Notes under the pieces: generated by a model
What the model was told of the DNA's origin: nothing
Seen by the model: the letters and a program-made list of their open reading frames with translations, nothing else
Database searches by the model: none
Translations under genes and position numbers: made by a program
From: DATKGN01 sp964385705
Lineage (GTDB): Bacteria; Patescibacteriota; Microgenomatia; UBA10105; UBA927
Reading direction: 5' to 3'
Assembly: GCA_964385705.1 (NCBI GenBank)
Contig: CAYLQG010000039.1
Coordinates: 1 to 14,598, forward strand
Length of the DNA stretch: 14,598 nucleotides
In this document: positions 1 to 7,002 of the stretch, one piece after another
Layout of the letters: the number at the start of each line of letters is the position of its first letter
Position numbering within the stretch: the stretch's first letter is position 1

Positions 1-1
1 G

Positions 2-1813
2 TCCATTATCACCAGTCTTGCGATAACTGCATTCCTGACGTTTGACATGCTTCTCGTAAAAATCTACCTTTCTCCGACGGCGGCAGGGGAATATGCATTA
101 TTAGCACTCGTCGGTAAGATGATTTATTTCGTCGGAGCTCTGTTTAGTCAGTTCATCACCCCTATGGTCAGCAAAGAAGAGGGAGCAGGACGGAACTCCG
201 AACCGGTGTTCTATAAATTAATTGCTGCTACCAGTTTCGTCTGTATTGCAGGATATCTCGGCGTAGGAGTATTCGGTAAATTCACGCTCGGACTTTTGTT
301 CGGCGCGAAGATTGCACCAGTCATCCCGTATTTTGGCGAATATGCCCTCGCTATGGCCTGCTTTACCATTGCGTCAAGCGTTATCGCGTATCACCAAGTC
401 AAACGGGAATATTTATTTGCAGGAGCGAGCTTCCTCGTCACCTTCACCGAGGTGGCTGGCATCATGCTGTTTCATGAGAATCTCGCGAGCGTCATCCATG
501 TAATGTTCTTCTCGGGCATCGGCCTCCTTGCTATGGTTATCGTATTGCATTTCAAATATAAGTCCCTCAGGCTGTTTTTGTCGAATGCAACCGATTTTTA
601 CGGTCTTTTCCATAGATTACCGACGCCGAGCCGTCTCATAAACGGCAACCTGCGGATCCTTATCTTTAACTGGCGCGATACGAAGCATTCCTGGGCCGGG
701 GGAGCCGAAGAATATATTCACCAGCTCGCGAAGCGCTGGGTGGCGATGGGTCATGAAGTAACGGTATTTTCCGGCAATGACGGCAAAAGCGCGCGCCATG
801 AGACGTTGGATGGCGTGCATATCATACGCCGCGGCGGCACGTATTTTGTCTACGTCTGGGCATTCCTGTATTACAAACTCAAACTGCAGGGAAAATACGA
901 TATTATCATTGATTCGGAAAATGGCATCCCGTTTTTCAGCCCTCTCTACACAAGGGAAAAGACGTTCCTTCTTATCCATCACGTACACCAGGAGGTCTTC
1001 CGCAGGAGTCTCAAGCCTCCGTTATCCTGGATCGGATTATTTCTCGAAAAACGGTTAATGCCCATGGTGTACAGGAATACCGAAGTCATCACCGTATCGC
1101 CCTCATCCAAGGCGGACATTCTGCGCCATAAGCTGACACAAAAAGATCCGCACGTCGTGTATAACGGCGTCAATCTGAATGAATACGCTCCCGGGGTGAG
1201 GAGTAAGACGCCGATGGTCTTGTATTTGGGGCGCTTAACGACAATGAAAAGTCTTGACATATTTATCTATTCGGCCAAAAAGGTACTAGCGAAGATGCCG
1301 AAAGTACGCTTCATTATTGCGGGCGACGGTCCGTCGATGAGCAAGCTTGTCAAACTCGTGAAGAGCATGAAGCTAGGCAGGAACATAAATTTCGCGGGAA
1401 AGGTCAGCGAAGCGGAAAAAGTCGCCCTCTATCAGAAAGCATGGGTTTTCGTGAACCCGTCTCTTATCGAAGGCTGGGGGATTACGACAATTGAAGCAAA
1501 TGCCTGCGGTACACCGGTTGTGGCGTCAAATGTGCCGGGCTTACGCGACGCTGTCCATAATCCGCACAGCGGATTTCTCGTACCGTACGGCAACGCCGAC
1601 GAGTTTGCTTCCTATATTACGAAGCTTCTGTCCGATGACCAGCTTCGTACAACCATGTCCGAGGGGGCAATTGAGTGGGCAAGAAAATTCAGCTGGGATA
1701 ACAGTGCAGAGTTATTTTCGTCAATATTGACCAGAGAAGCCCAACTTGAGGAAAATCCGGATATGCCGACTGACATGGCTACTGGTTTACCATTATATGA
1801 ATCAAACACGTAA
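2..1813 (+). CDS. Wzx-type flippase (C-terminal half) fused to GT4 glycosyltransferase, 5' partial
   Basis: The frame is open from position 2, so the gene begins outside the window; the first ATG (47) lies inside a membrane segment and is not a credible start. About 603 residues are visible. Residues 1-190 carry about six hydrophobic segments and resemble the C-terminal half of MATE/MVF-like polysaccharide flippases (Wzx, 12-14 helices), which move lipid-linked glycans across the inner membrane. From about residue 216 a GT4, GT-B fold transferase follows: a WAGGAEEY loop near its N-terminus, donor-site R411 and K416 (YLGRLTTMK), and a canonical EX7E motif, E490 to E498 (EGWGITTIE). It should use a nucleotide sugar on the cytoplasmic face. 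Seen directly: one uninterrupted frame through both domains. Inferred: transfer and flipping are physically coupled. The stop lies inside the next gene, so the two are translationally linked. Sugar specificity cannot be read from the sequence. Confidence 0.85.
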   Translation, partial: SIITSLAITAFLTFDMLLVKIYLSPTAAGEYALLALVGKMIYFVGALFSQFITPMVSKEEGAGRNSEPVFYKLIAATSFVCIAGYLGVGVFGKFTLGLLFGAKIAPVIPYFGEYALAMACFTIASSVIAYHQVKREYLFAGASFLVTFTEVAGIMLFHENLASVIHVMFFSGIGLLAMVIVLHFKYKSLRLFLSNATDFYGLFHRLPTPSRLINGNLRILIFNWRDTKHSWAGGAEEYIHQLAKRWVAMGHEVTVFSGNDGKSARHETLDGVHIIRRGGTYFVYVWAFLYYKLKLQGKYDIIIDSENGIPFFSPLYTREKTFLLIHHVHQEVFRRSLKPPLSWIGLFLEKRLMPMVYRNTEVITVSPSSKADILRHKLTQKDPHVVYNGVNLNEYAPGVRSKTPMVLYLGRLTTMKSLDIFIYSAKKVLAKMPKVRFIIAGDGPSMSKLVKLVKSMKLGRNINFAGKVSEAEKVALYQKAWVFVNPSLIEGWGITTIEANACGTPVVASNVPGLRDAVHNPHSGFLVPYGNADEFASYITKLLSDDQLRTTMSEGAIEWARKFSWDNSAELFSSILTREAQLEENPDMPTDMATGLPLYESNT

Positions 1814-2222
1814 CACCAAATTAAGCTACATCATTGATATTCCCGTCATTGTTGACGAAGGGAAACTTATGTTTGCGGAAATCGAGAAACATATTCCATT
1901 TGCTATAAAGCGGTTCTATTTTATATCCGATATCATCCCGGGCGCTATCCGCGGGAAGCATGCACATAAGAAGACAAAACAAATGCTCTTCTGTATCCGC
2001 GGAAGTATCACCATGACACTGGATAACGGGAAAGAGCGCGAATCGTTCAAGCTCGACAAACCGGAAAGCGGAGTATTCCTTGATACAATGATGTGGCACG
2101 AAATGACGGATTTTTCATCCGATAGTCTTCTTTTAGTTGTTGCGTCAGATCCGTATGTAGAAGAGGATTATATAAGAGACTATAAAACGTTTATTCAACT
2201 TGCAGGAGGGAAAAACATATGA
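1797..2222 (+). CDS. fdtA: FdtA/QdtA-type dTDP-4-dehydro-6-deoxyglucose 3,4-ketoisomerase (cupin)
   Basis: A 141-residue single-domain cupin, the usual length for this family. Enzymes of this type convert dTDP-4-keto-6-deoxyglucose to the 3-keto isomer, the step before 3-amination in the dTDP-Fuc3N and dTDP-Qui3N pathways. The signature RGKHAHKK contains the metal/active-site type histidines H55 and H57. It is followed by a QMLFCIRGS strand, a WHEM box with H101, and the family ending DYIRDY. I chose ATG 1797, which overlaps the upstream stop by 17 nt, because it gives the family length. A TTG at 1746 in frame would add 17 residues with no family match. The WHEM box is what I recall for FdtA (galacto product), where QdtA has WREM, but the other residue said to set stereochemistry aligns with E21 here and matches neither. 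The family is secure; FdtA against QdtA is not. The stop overlaps the next start (ATGA). Confidence 0.83.
   Translation: MNQTRNTKLSYIIDIPVIVDEGKLMFAEIEKHIPFAIKRFYFISDIIPGAIRGKHAHKKTKQMLFCIRGSITMTLDNGKERESFKLDKPESGVFLDTMMWHEMTDFSSDSLLLVVASDPYVEEDYIRDYKTFIQLAGGKNI
2204..2209 (+). promoter_or_regulatory. Strong Shine-Dalgarno site for the aminotransferase
   Basis: AGGAGG lies 9 nt before ATG 2219, inside the end of the isomerase gene. It supports 2219 over the in-frame ATG at 2228. It is the best ribosome binding site I see in the window; most other genes here have weak sites or none. Confidence 0.75.
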
Positions 2223-3316
2223 TTCACATGAATGATTTTAAACGCGAATATGAATCTCTGCGACCCGCTCTTTTGCCGAAAATCGAAGGGTGCCTGGCTA
2301 GCGGGTACTATATATTAGGGAGTGAAGTTACGGCATTTGAAAATGAGTTTGCGGCATTCGTCGGCACCAAATATTGTGTCGGCGTTGCAAACGGAATGGA
2401 AGCCATAGAAATTATTCTCCGTGCCCTCAATATAGGCGTTGGTGATGAAGTGATCACCGTCTCAAATTCGGCGGTCGCAACGGCGCTTGCCGTCACCCGA
2501 ACCGGCGCTAACCCGGTGTTTGCAGACCTTGACGAATATTTTCATATGGACGTCTCTTCGGTCGAAAAATTGATAACGCCCAAAACGAAAGCGATTCTAT
2601 CCGTCCATATATTCGGCCAGTCAGCCGATATTGACGGATTAGTAGAACTGTGTAAAAAACACCATCTCTATCTTGTTGAAGATGCCTGCCAGGCGCACGG
2701 CACGAGGATGAACGGCAAACACGTTGGCGGATTCGGTGAAGCCGGTGCATTCAGTTTTTATCCGACCAAGAATCTCGGCGGTTATGGAGACGGGGGAGCC
2801 ATCACGACAGATCATAAGGAACTTGCCGATACATGCAGGATGCTCAGAAATTACGGACAGGTGACCCGTTACCACCATAAACTCAAGGGATTAAACAGCA
2901 GGCTTGATGAACTGCAGGCAGTCATATTGCGAGATAAACTTACTCACTTAAATGATTTTGTTGCAAAGCGCCAGCACGTCGCTGTACTTTACCGAACGTA
3001 TCTCGCCGGCATTCCCGAAGTCATATTGCCGAAGGAACGGAAGGGCGGAACTCATAGCTATCACCTATTCGTCATCAGAGTTAAGAACCGCGAAGCACTA
3101 CAGACATATCTCAAAGATCACGGCGTTGAGTCGCTTGTCCATTATCCTATCCCCATTCACAAACAGGAGTGCTATGAGGAATTGAATTCCCTGACGCTTC
3201 CTGTAACTGAAGCATATGCCAAAGACGTTCTCTCAATTCCGATCCACCCATTTTTATCGGATGAAGAGGTGAAAACAGTAGCCGATACGATACGGGAATT
3301 CTATAAAAAAAGCTGA
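2219..3316 (+). CDS. fdtB: DegT/DnrJ/EryC1/StrS sugar aminotransferase, FdtB/QdtB-like
   Basis: A 365-residue fold-type I PLP enzyme of full family length. Visible landmarks are the EDACQAHG block with D155, which pairs with the pyridine nitrogen, the Schiff-base lysine K184 in FYPTKNLGGYGDGG, and the C-terminal VHYPIPIH block typical of nucleotide-sugar aminotransferases. Its gene directly follows a 3,4-ketoisomerase, so the likely reaction is glutamate-dependent 3-amination of dTDP-3-keto-6-deoxyhexose to dTDP-3-amino-3,6-dideoxy-D-galactose or -glucose. Seen: motifs, length and adjacency. Known: FdtA-FdtB and QdtA-QdtB act as consecutive steps. Inferred: the exact product. The N-acetyltransferase that normally follows (FdtC/QdtC) is not in the window, and neither are RmlA or RmlB. 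The start overlaps the isomerase stop by ATGA, with a strong AGGAGG in front. One nucleotide separates its stop from the next start. Confidence 0.87.
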   Translation: MIHMNDFKREYESLRPALLPKIEGCLASGYYILGSEVTAFENEFAAFVGTKYCVGVANGMEAIEIILRALNIGVGDEVITVSNSAVATALAVTRTGANPVFADLDEYFHMDVSSVEKLITPKTKAILSVHIFGQSADIDGLVELCKKHHLYLVEDACQAHGTRMNGKHVGGFGEAGAFSFYPTKNLGGYGDGGAITTDHKELADTCRMLRNYGQVTRYHHKLKGLNSRLDELQAVILRDKLTHLNDFVAKRQHVAVLYRTYLAGIPEVILPKERKGGTHSYHLFVIRVKNREALQTYLKDHGVESLVHYPIPIHKQECYEELNSLTLPVTEAYAKDVLSIPIHPFLSDEEVKTVADTIREFYKKS

Positions 3317-3317
3317 T

Positions 3318-4250
3318 ATGAAAAAACTGCCTACAGTTACCATAGGACTCGCTGCGCACAATGAAGAAGAAACCATTGTGCAACTCCTAGAGTCTATTGT
3401 AGCCCAGAAACAAACGGGCTACGTTCTCGCAAAAGTCCAGATTGAGTGCGACGGATGCACGGATAAGACGGTTGAAGTTGCCCGCGCCTACGCCGACCGA
3501 CTTCCTATTGTCGTCCATGATAATCATGACCGTAAGGGCCAGGCCGCACGGCTTAATACAATCTATGCATCAGTTGAAACCGATATTTTTGTAGGCACTG
3601 ATGCCGATGTCGTATTTGAGTCACCCCATACTCTGAGCGAACTGCTTAAACCATTTATGGATCCTGAGATTATGCTGGTCGGCGGCAATGATCTCCCGAC
3701 AACCCCAACTAATTTTATCGAACGCTCGATTGCCGTCTATGAATATTGCTGGAAAGATATTGTGGCGCAGCTCCCTGATCATGCGAACGTCCATAATCTG
3801 CCCGGTCGCCTGCATGCGGCAAGAAAATCATATATTCTGTCCGTTCAGATACCCGCTAAGATTTTTGCGCATGACCATTACCTGTTTCTCAATGCAAAAA
3901 AGCACAACCTGAAAACGGCATATGCTGATGACGCAGTCGCCCGTGACCGAATGCCGAATAACCTTGCGGATTACATATCACAGACGACGCGGTTTATCGA
4001 TACGGGTCGAGACATCGAAGACTATTTCGGACAGTGGTCCGAACAATTCTATGTCATTCCCGGAAAGTATAAACTTATCGCGTATGTACGAAGCCTGAAA
4101 CGGTATCACGTTTACTTTCTTTCGTCCGTGATATTGCAAATTATCCAGCGCGTAGCCGGGAAGATTCATCCGCACTCAATCAAAAAAGGATATTTTACGG
4201 AAGTGGCCTCATCAAAAATTCCGGCCGTATCGGCAAAGGAACATATATGA
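3318..4250 (+). CDS. GT2-family glycosyltransferase (paralogue of the gene at 6100)
   Basis: A 310-residue GT-A enzyme. The N-terminus has the GT2 nucleotide-binding start (VTIGLAAHNEEETI), then a CDGCTDKT loop and the metal-binding TDADV, D95 to D97. A conserved MLVGGN stretch and a RLHAARK block follow. The C-terminus has a weakly hydrophobic segment near SSVILQIIQ but no clear set of membrane helices, so the protein is probably cytosolic or membrane-associated and uses nucleotide sugars at the cytoplasmic face. It is plainly homologous to the gene at 6100 over its whole length, which points to an old duplication inside the cluster. There is no Shine-Dalgarno match, and the start comes 1 nt after the preceding stop, so reinitiation is likely. 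The acceptor and sugar are unknown. A polyprenyl-phosphate acceptor, as in DPM1-like GT2 enzymes, is possible but not shown. Confidence 0.85.
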   Translation: MKKLPTVTIGLAAHNEEETIVQLLESIVAQKQTGYVLAKVQIECDGCTDKTVEVARAYADRLPIVVHDNHDRKGQAARLNTIYASVETDIFVGTDADVVFESPHTLSELLKPFMDPEIMLVGGNDLPTTPTNFIERSIAVYEYCWKDIVAQLPDHANVHNLPGRLHAARKSYILSVQIPAKIFAHDHYLFLNAKKHNLKTAYADDAVARDRMPNNLADYISQTTRFIDTGRDIEDYFGQWSEQFYVIPGKYKLIAYVRSLKRYHVYFLSSVILQIIQRVAGKIHPHSIKKGYFTEVASSKIPAVSAKEHI

Positions 4251-5353
4251 ATATAACGTATTTTGACCTTGATGATGTAGCAAATCCGCTCCTGGGGGCG
4301 GGGCAGGCGCGTGCAACTTATGAAGTCGCAAGCCGGCTTGCCGCGCGCGGACACAATGTAACGGTTGTCGCATCAAATTATCCTGGAGCAAAAGATCGCG
4401 TCGAGGCCGGCATTCATTACACGCATATCGGTCCCGCGACTCGCAACATAAAAGTAAATAACCTCGCATATTTCGCAGCCGTACCGTGGTATGCGAAATC
4501 AATGACACGTCAAAAAGCAGACGTCATTATCGAATGTTTCACGGCGCCCGCATCGACGTTATTATCGCCGCTTTTTACGCGCGTGCCTGTCGTTGCTGTC
4601 CCATCGATGTTCAACGCAAAAGAATTCGGTAAAAAATACCATTTCCCGTTTGAAATCATCGAAAAATTCGGTGTCCCGCATTACCGTTACGCTCTGCCGT
4701 ATTCTGAGGTTGACAGTGCAAAATTCAGGAAGCTCAACCCCGCAATTACCTACGAAATAGTCGGCCAGGGAGTGGGAGACGAATACATGAACCTGAAACT
4801 CGTCCCTCCCAAACACATTCTATTCTTAAGCCGCCTCGACATGGATCAGAAGGGGATTGATCTTCTCATTAAGGCATACGCAAAAATCGCAAGAGAAGTT
4901 AAATATCCGCTTGTCATCGCGGGACACGGCCCGGATGAAAAGCGGATTCACGAACTTATCGCGAAACTGCATATGGAAAATAACATACAGATGGTTGGTG
5001 CTGCATACGCCGAAAAGAAATTCAGACTTATGGCAGAGGCTGTCTGTGTGGCTTTCCCTTCGCGTCACGACGAAATATGTCTCTGGACGCTTGAAGGGCT
5101 TGCTGCCGGCCTTCCGTTTGTCGCATTTGATTTGCCTGAGAGCCGCTGGATGCCAGGCACTGTCTCACTTAAAGCTCCTATGTATGATGTTGACGCATTC
5201 GCCAAGTTATTGGAAAAGGCTGCAGACCTGAAGGTGCGCGACGTAATGGGTCGCGCTGCCCGCAAATTTGCGAAACGATACAGCTGGAAATCCGTAGTTG
5301 ACCGGTATGAAAAATTTCTGACGGTGGTTGTGACGAAAGAAAGGAAGATCTAA
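4247..5353 (+). CDS. GT4-family glycosyltransferase with altered EX7E motif
   Basis: A 368-residue GT-B retaining-type transferase. The N-terminal domain starts with a short strand and a glycine-rich loop (LGAGQARATYE). The C-terminal domain has the donor-site pair R196 and K202 (LSRLDMDQKG) and the motif region PSRHDEICLWTLEGLAAG. In typical GT4 proteins the motif is E-x7-E (for example EGFGxxxxE). Here the first acidic position aligns with D275 and the second is E283, and the following glycine is replaced by E276. The enzyme should still bind a nucleotide sugar, but the altered site could affect donor preference or activity. The start is well supported: AAAGGA at 4235-4240 lies 6 nt before ATG 4247, which overlaps the previous stop (ATGA). 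No membrane helices are evident. The sugar and linkage are unknown. Confidence 0.85.
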   Translation: MNITYFDLDDVANPLLGAGQARATYEVASRLAARGHNVTVVASNYPGAKDRVEAGIHYTHIGPATRNIKVNNLAYFAAVPWYAKSMTRQKADVIIECFTAPASTLLSPLFTRVPVVAVPSMFNAKEFGKKYHFPFEIIEKFGVPHYRYALPYSEVDSAKFRKLNPAITYEIVGQGVGDEYMNLKLVPPKHILFLSRLDMDQKGIDLLIKAYAKIAREVKYPLVIAGHGPDEKRIHELIAKLHMENNIQMVGAAYAEKKFRLMAEAVCVAFPSRHDEICLWTLEGLAAGLPFVAFDLPESRWMPGTVSLKAPMYDVDAFAKLLEKAADLKVRDVMGRAARKFAKRYSWKSVVDRYEKFLTVVVTKERKI

Positions 5354-5357
5354 TCCT

Positions 5358-6116
5358 ATGCAGACAGCTCAAAAATTATACGAAACAAGCGGAGTCTACG
5401 GAACGGAAGAGAAATACGGTGCAGCGAGCGACCGCTTTCGCGCGATGCTAAAGATAATAGATACGCTTCCCAAACCCATGCGCATCCTTGATGTCGGCTG
5501 CGGGACTGGCTACTTTTCCTCTATTCTCAAGGCCAAGTATCCGGACAGCGCCATCCATGGGTTTGACGTCTCAACAAACGCCATAGATAAAGGGAAAAGA
5601 CTTTATCCCGACGTTATCCTCCAGGTCGCGGATGCTGAAAAGGCATTTCCGTATTTTGACAATAATTTCGATCTCGTCATCTCAGGAGAGCATGTTGCCC
5701 ACCTTAAGGAAGCCGACACCTACGTTTCTGAAATTTACCGCATACTGAAGCCCAGCGGGCATCTCCTTATCACGACACCGAATCTTTCCTCCTGGCTTAA
5801 CCGGATGCTCATGACTCTCGGGATGACACCGTATTTTATGGAGCCGAGTTTTACGAAAACGATGGCGAGCCTTAAACTATTCGGGAAGACATTTCCGGAT
5901 CCAAGCATGCCGCCGTCAGGACATCTGAGGCTATACTCCGTAAACATGCTCAATTTTCTTTTATCGATGTACGGATTTAAAACGGTAAATACGTACGGTA
6001 TCTCGTCACTCACACATAAATCGATTAAATCGATAGATCGTCTGTTTAAACGGTATCCGAAGCTCGCAAGCGGATTTATGATCCTTGCACAAAAGCCCTA
6101 TGAAAACAAAACCTAA
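5358..6116 (+). CDS. Class I SAM-dependent methyltransferase (UbiG/Methyltransf_11-like)
   Basis: A 252-residue Rossmann-fold methyltransferase. Motif I is ILDVGCGTG at residues 43-51. An acidic residue in HGFDVS probably binds the ribose of SAM. A motif IV-like FDLVISGEHVAHL follows, then the LKPSGHLLITTPN strand typical of the Methyltransf_11/UbiG group. Members inside glycan clusters usually O- or N-methylate a sugar or cap a chain. That role is inferred here from the position between glycosyltransferases, and the target (possibly the amino sugar made by the upstream pair) cannot be read from the sequence. The start at 5358 sits 4 nt after the previous stop, with AAGGAAG at 5341-5347 as a plausible ribosome site. 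The 3' end overlaps the next gene by 17 nt. The protein looks cytosolic. Confidence 0.86.
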   Translation: MQTAQKLYETSGVYGTEEKYGAASDRFRAMLKIIDTLPKPMRILDVGCGTGYFSSILKAKYPDSAIHGFDVSTNAIDKGKRLYPDVILQVADAEKAFPYFDNNFDLVISGEHVAHLKEADTYVSEIYRILKPSGHLLITTPNLSSWLNRMLMTLGMTPYFMEPSFTKTMASLKLFGKTFPDPSMPPSGHLRLYSVNMLNFLLSMYGFKTVNTYGISSLTHKSIKSIDRLFKRYPKLASGFMILAQKPYENKT

Positions 6117-7002
6117 CATATCCGTGGGCATTGCTGCCTATAATGAAGCGCATACTATCAAGCAGGTGCTTATGGGTATTCTTGCTCAACGCCAGAATAC
6201 CTGGAACCTCACTGAAATATTCGTCTACTGTGACGGGTGCACGGACGAAACCGCCGTTATCGCCAGATCTTTTAAAAACTCGCTGATTCATGTCATTGAC
6301 GATCATCGAAGAGTCGGGAAAACCGCTCGCCTTAACGAATTGTTTAAAGCCTTTACCGGCGACTTCTGTGTGATGTTTGACGGCGATATCGAGCTTACCA
6401 ATGACAAGGTCATAGCCAATCTTATCGCACCTTTTGCAAACGATCGGGTCATGCTTGTCGGCGGCAATTCAAGGCCGTACACACCCAAAACGTTCGTTGA
6501 AAAGGCCGTCGACACGACATTTGAAATATTTTACGCTTCGCGGAAAGAAGTGAGAGGGGGCAATAACATATTCGGCTGTACCGGTTCCATATGGGCAGCA
6601 CGAAAAAAGTTTGCGAAAAAGAATCCGTTTCCTAAGATCATTTCCGAAGATGCCTATCTTTATCTTCTGTGCGTGAAACAGGGATTTCTATTCCGTTATG
6701 TTGATGATGCAGTGGTCAACTATCAACTCCCGAAAACATTTCATGATTATTTGAAACAAATTATCCGATCTAATCCGGGTGCGGTTGACAGTGAGCTTCA
6801 TGATTATTTCGGGGATCTCGCAACCCGGGAATTACAGAGACCCGCTTCTTTTTATATCGCCCAGGTATTCCGACAATTCCTCAAAAATCCGCTTGGGACC
6901 ATTATAATTGTATTTATGAACACGATTGTGCTGCCCTTAAACTCATTTATCTGGAAAATATATCGTTTAGACTGGTTTACGGCGCCGACAACACACTCAT
7001 GA
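6100..7002 (+). CDS. GT2-family glycosyltransferase (paralogue of the gene at 3318)
   Basis: A 300-residue GT-A enzyme with ISVGIAAYNE at the N-terminus, a YCDGCTDET loop, the metal-binding DGDIE (D94 to D96) and a MLVGGNSRPYTP stretch that matches MLVGGNDLPTTP in the gene at 3318. The FGCTGSIWAARK block and an ISEDAYLY segment, whose ED may serve as the catalytic acid pair, come next. Near the C-terminus a hydrophobic stretch (GTIIIVFMNTIVLPLNSFIW) could be a membrane anchor, as in enzymes acting on polyprenyl phosphates. I chose ATG 6100; a TTG at 6085 in frame adds only five residues lying in the methyltransferase gene. No Shine-Dalgarno match is visible, so translation probably depends on coupling. 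The stop overlaps the next start (ATGA). The donor and acceptor are unknown. Confidence 0.84.
   Translation: MKTKPNISVGIAAYNEAHTIKQVLMGILAQRQNTWNLTEIFVYCDGCTDETAVIARSFKNSLIHVIDDHRRVGKTARLNELFKAFTGDFCVMFDGDIELTNDKVIANLIAPFANDRVMLVGGNSRPYTPKTFVEKAVDTTFEIFYASRKEVRGGNNIFGCTGSIWAARKKFAKKNPFPKIISEDAYLYLLCVKQGFLFRYVDDAVVNYQLPKTFHDYLKQIIRSNPGAVDSELHDYFGDLATRELQRPASFYIAQVFRQFLKNPLGTIIIVFMNTIVLPLNSFIWKIYRLDWFTAPTTHS

Noticed and set aside
617..988. Minus-strand open frame of 123 codons
   Set aside because: It lies wholly inside the GT4 part of the first gene, has no recognisable domain, and the plus frame has clear GT4 motifs.
1746..1796. Upstream TTG start for the ketoisomerase
   Set aside because: It adds 17 residues that do not fit the family and overlap the GT4 coding sequence more deeply; ATG 1797 gives the usual length.
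6020..6034. Short repeat ATCGAT-TAA-ATCGAT
   Set aside because: It is inside the methyltransferase gene and codes for an ordinary SIKSID stretch; no regulatory role is suggested.
2220..7002. Alternative genetic code (TGA as Gly or Trp), as in some CPR lineages
   Set aside because: TGA ends four genes exactly where the next begins, and conserved Trp and Gly positions use TGG and GGN codons.
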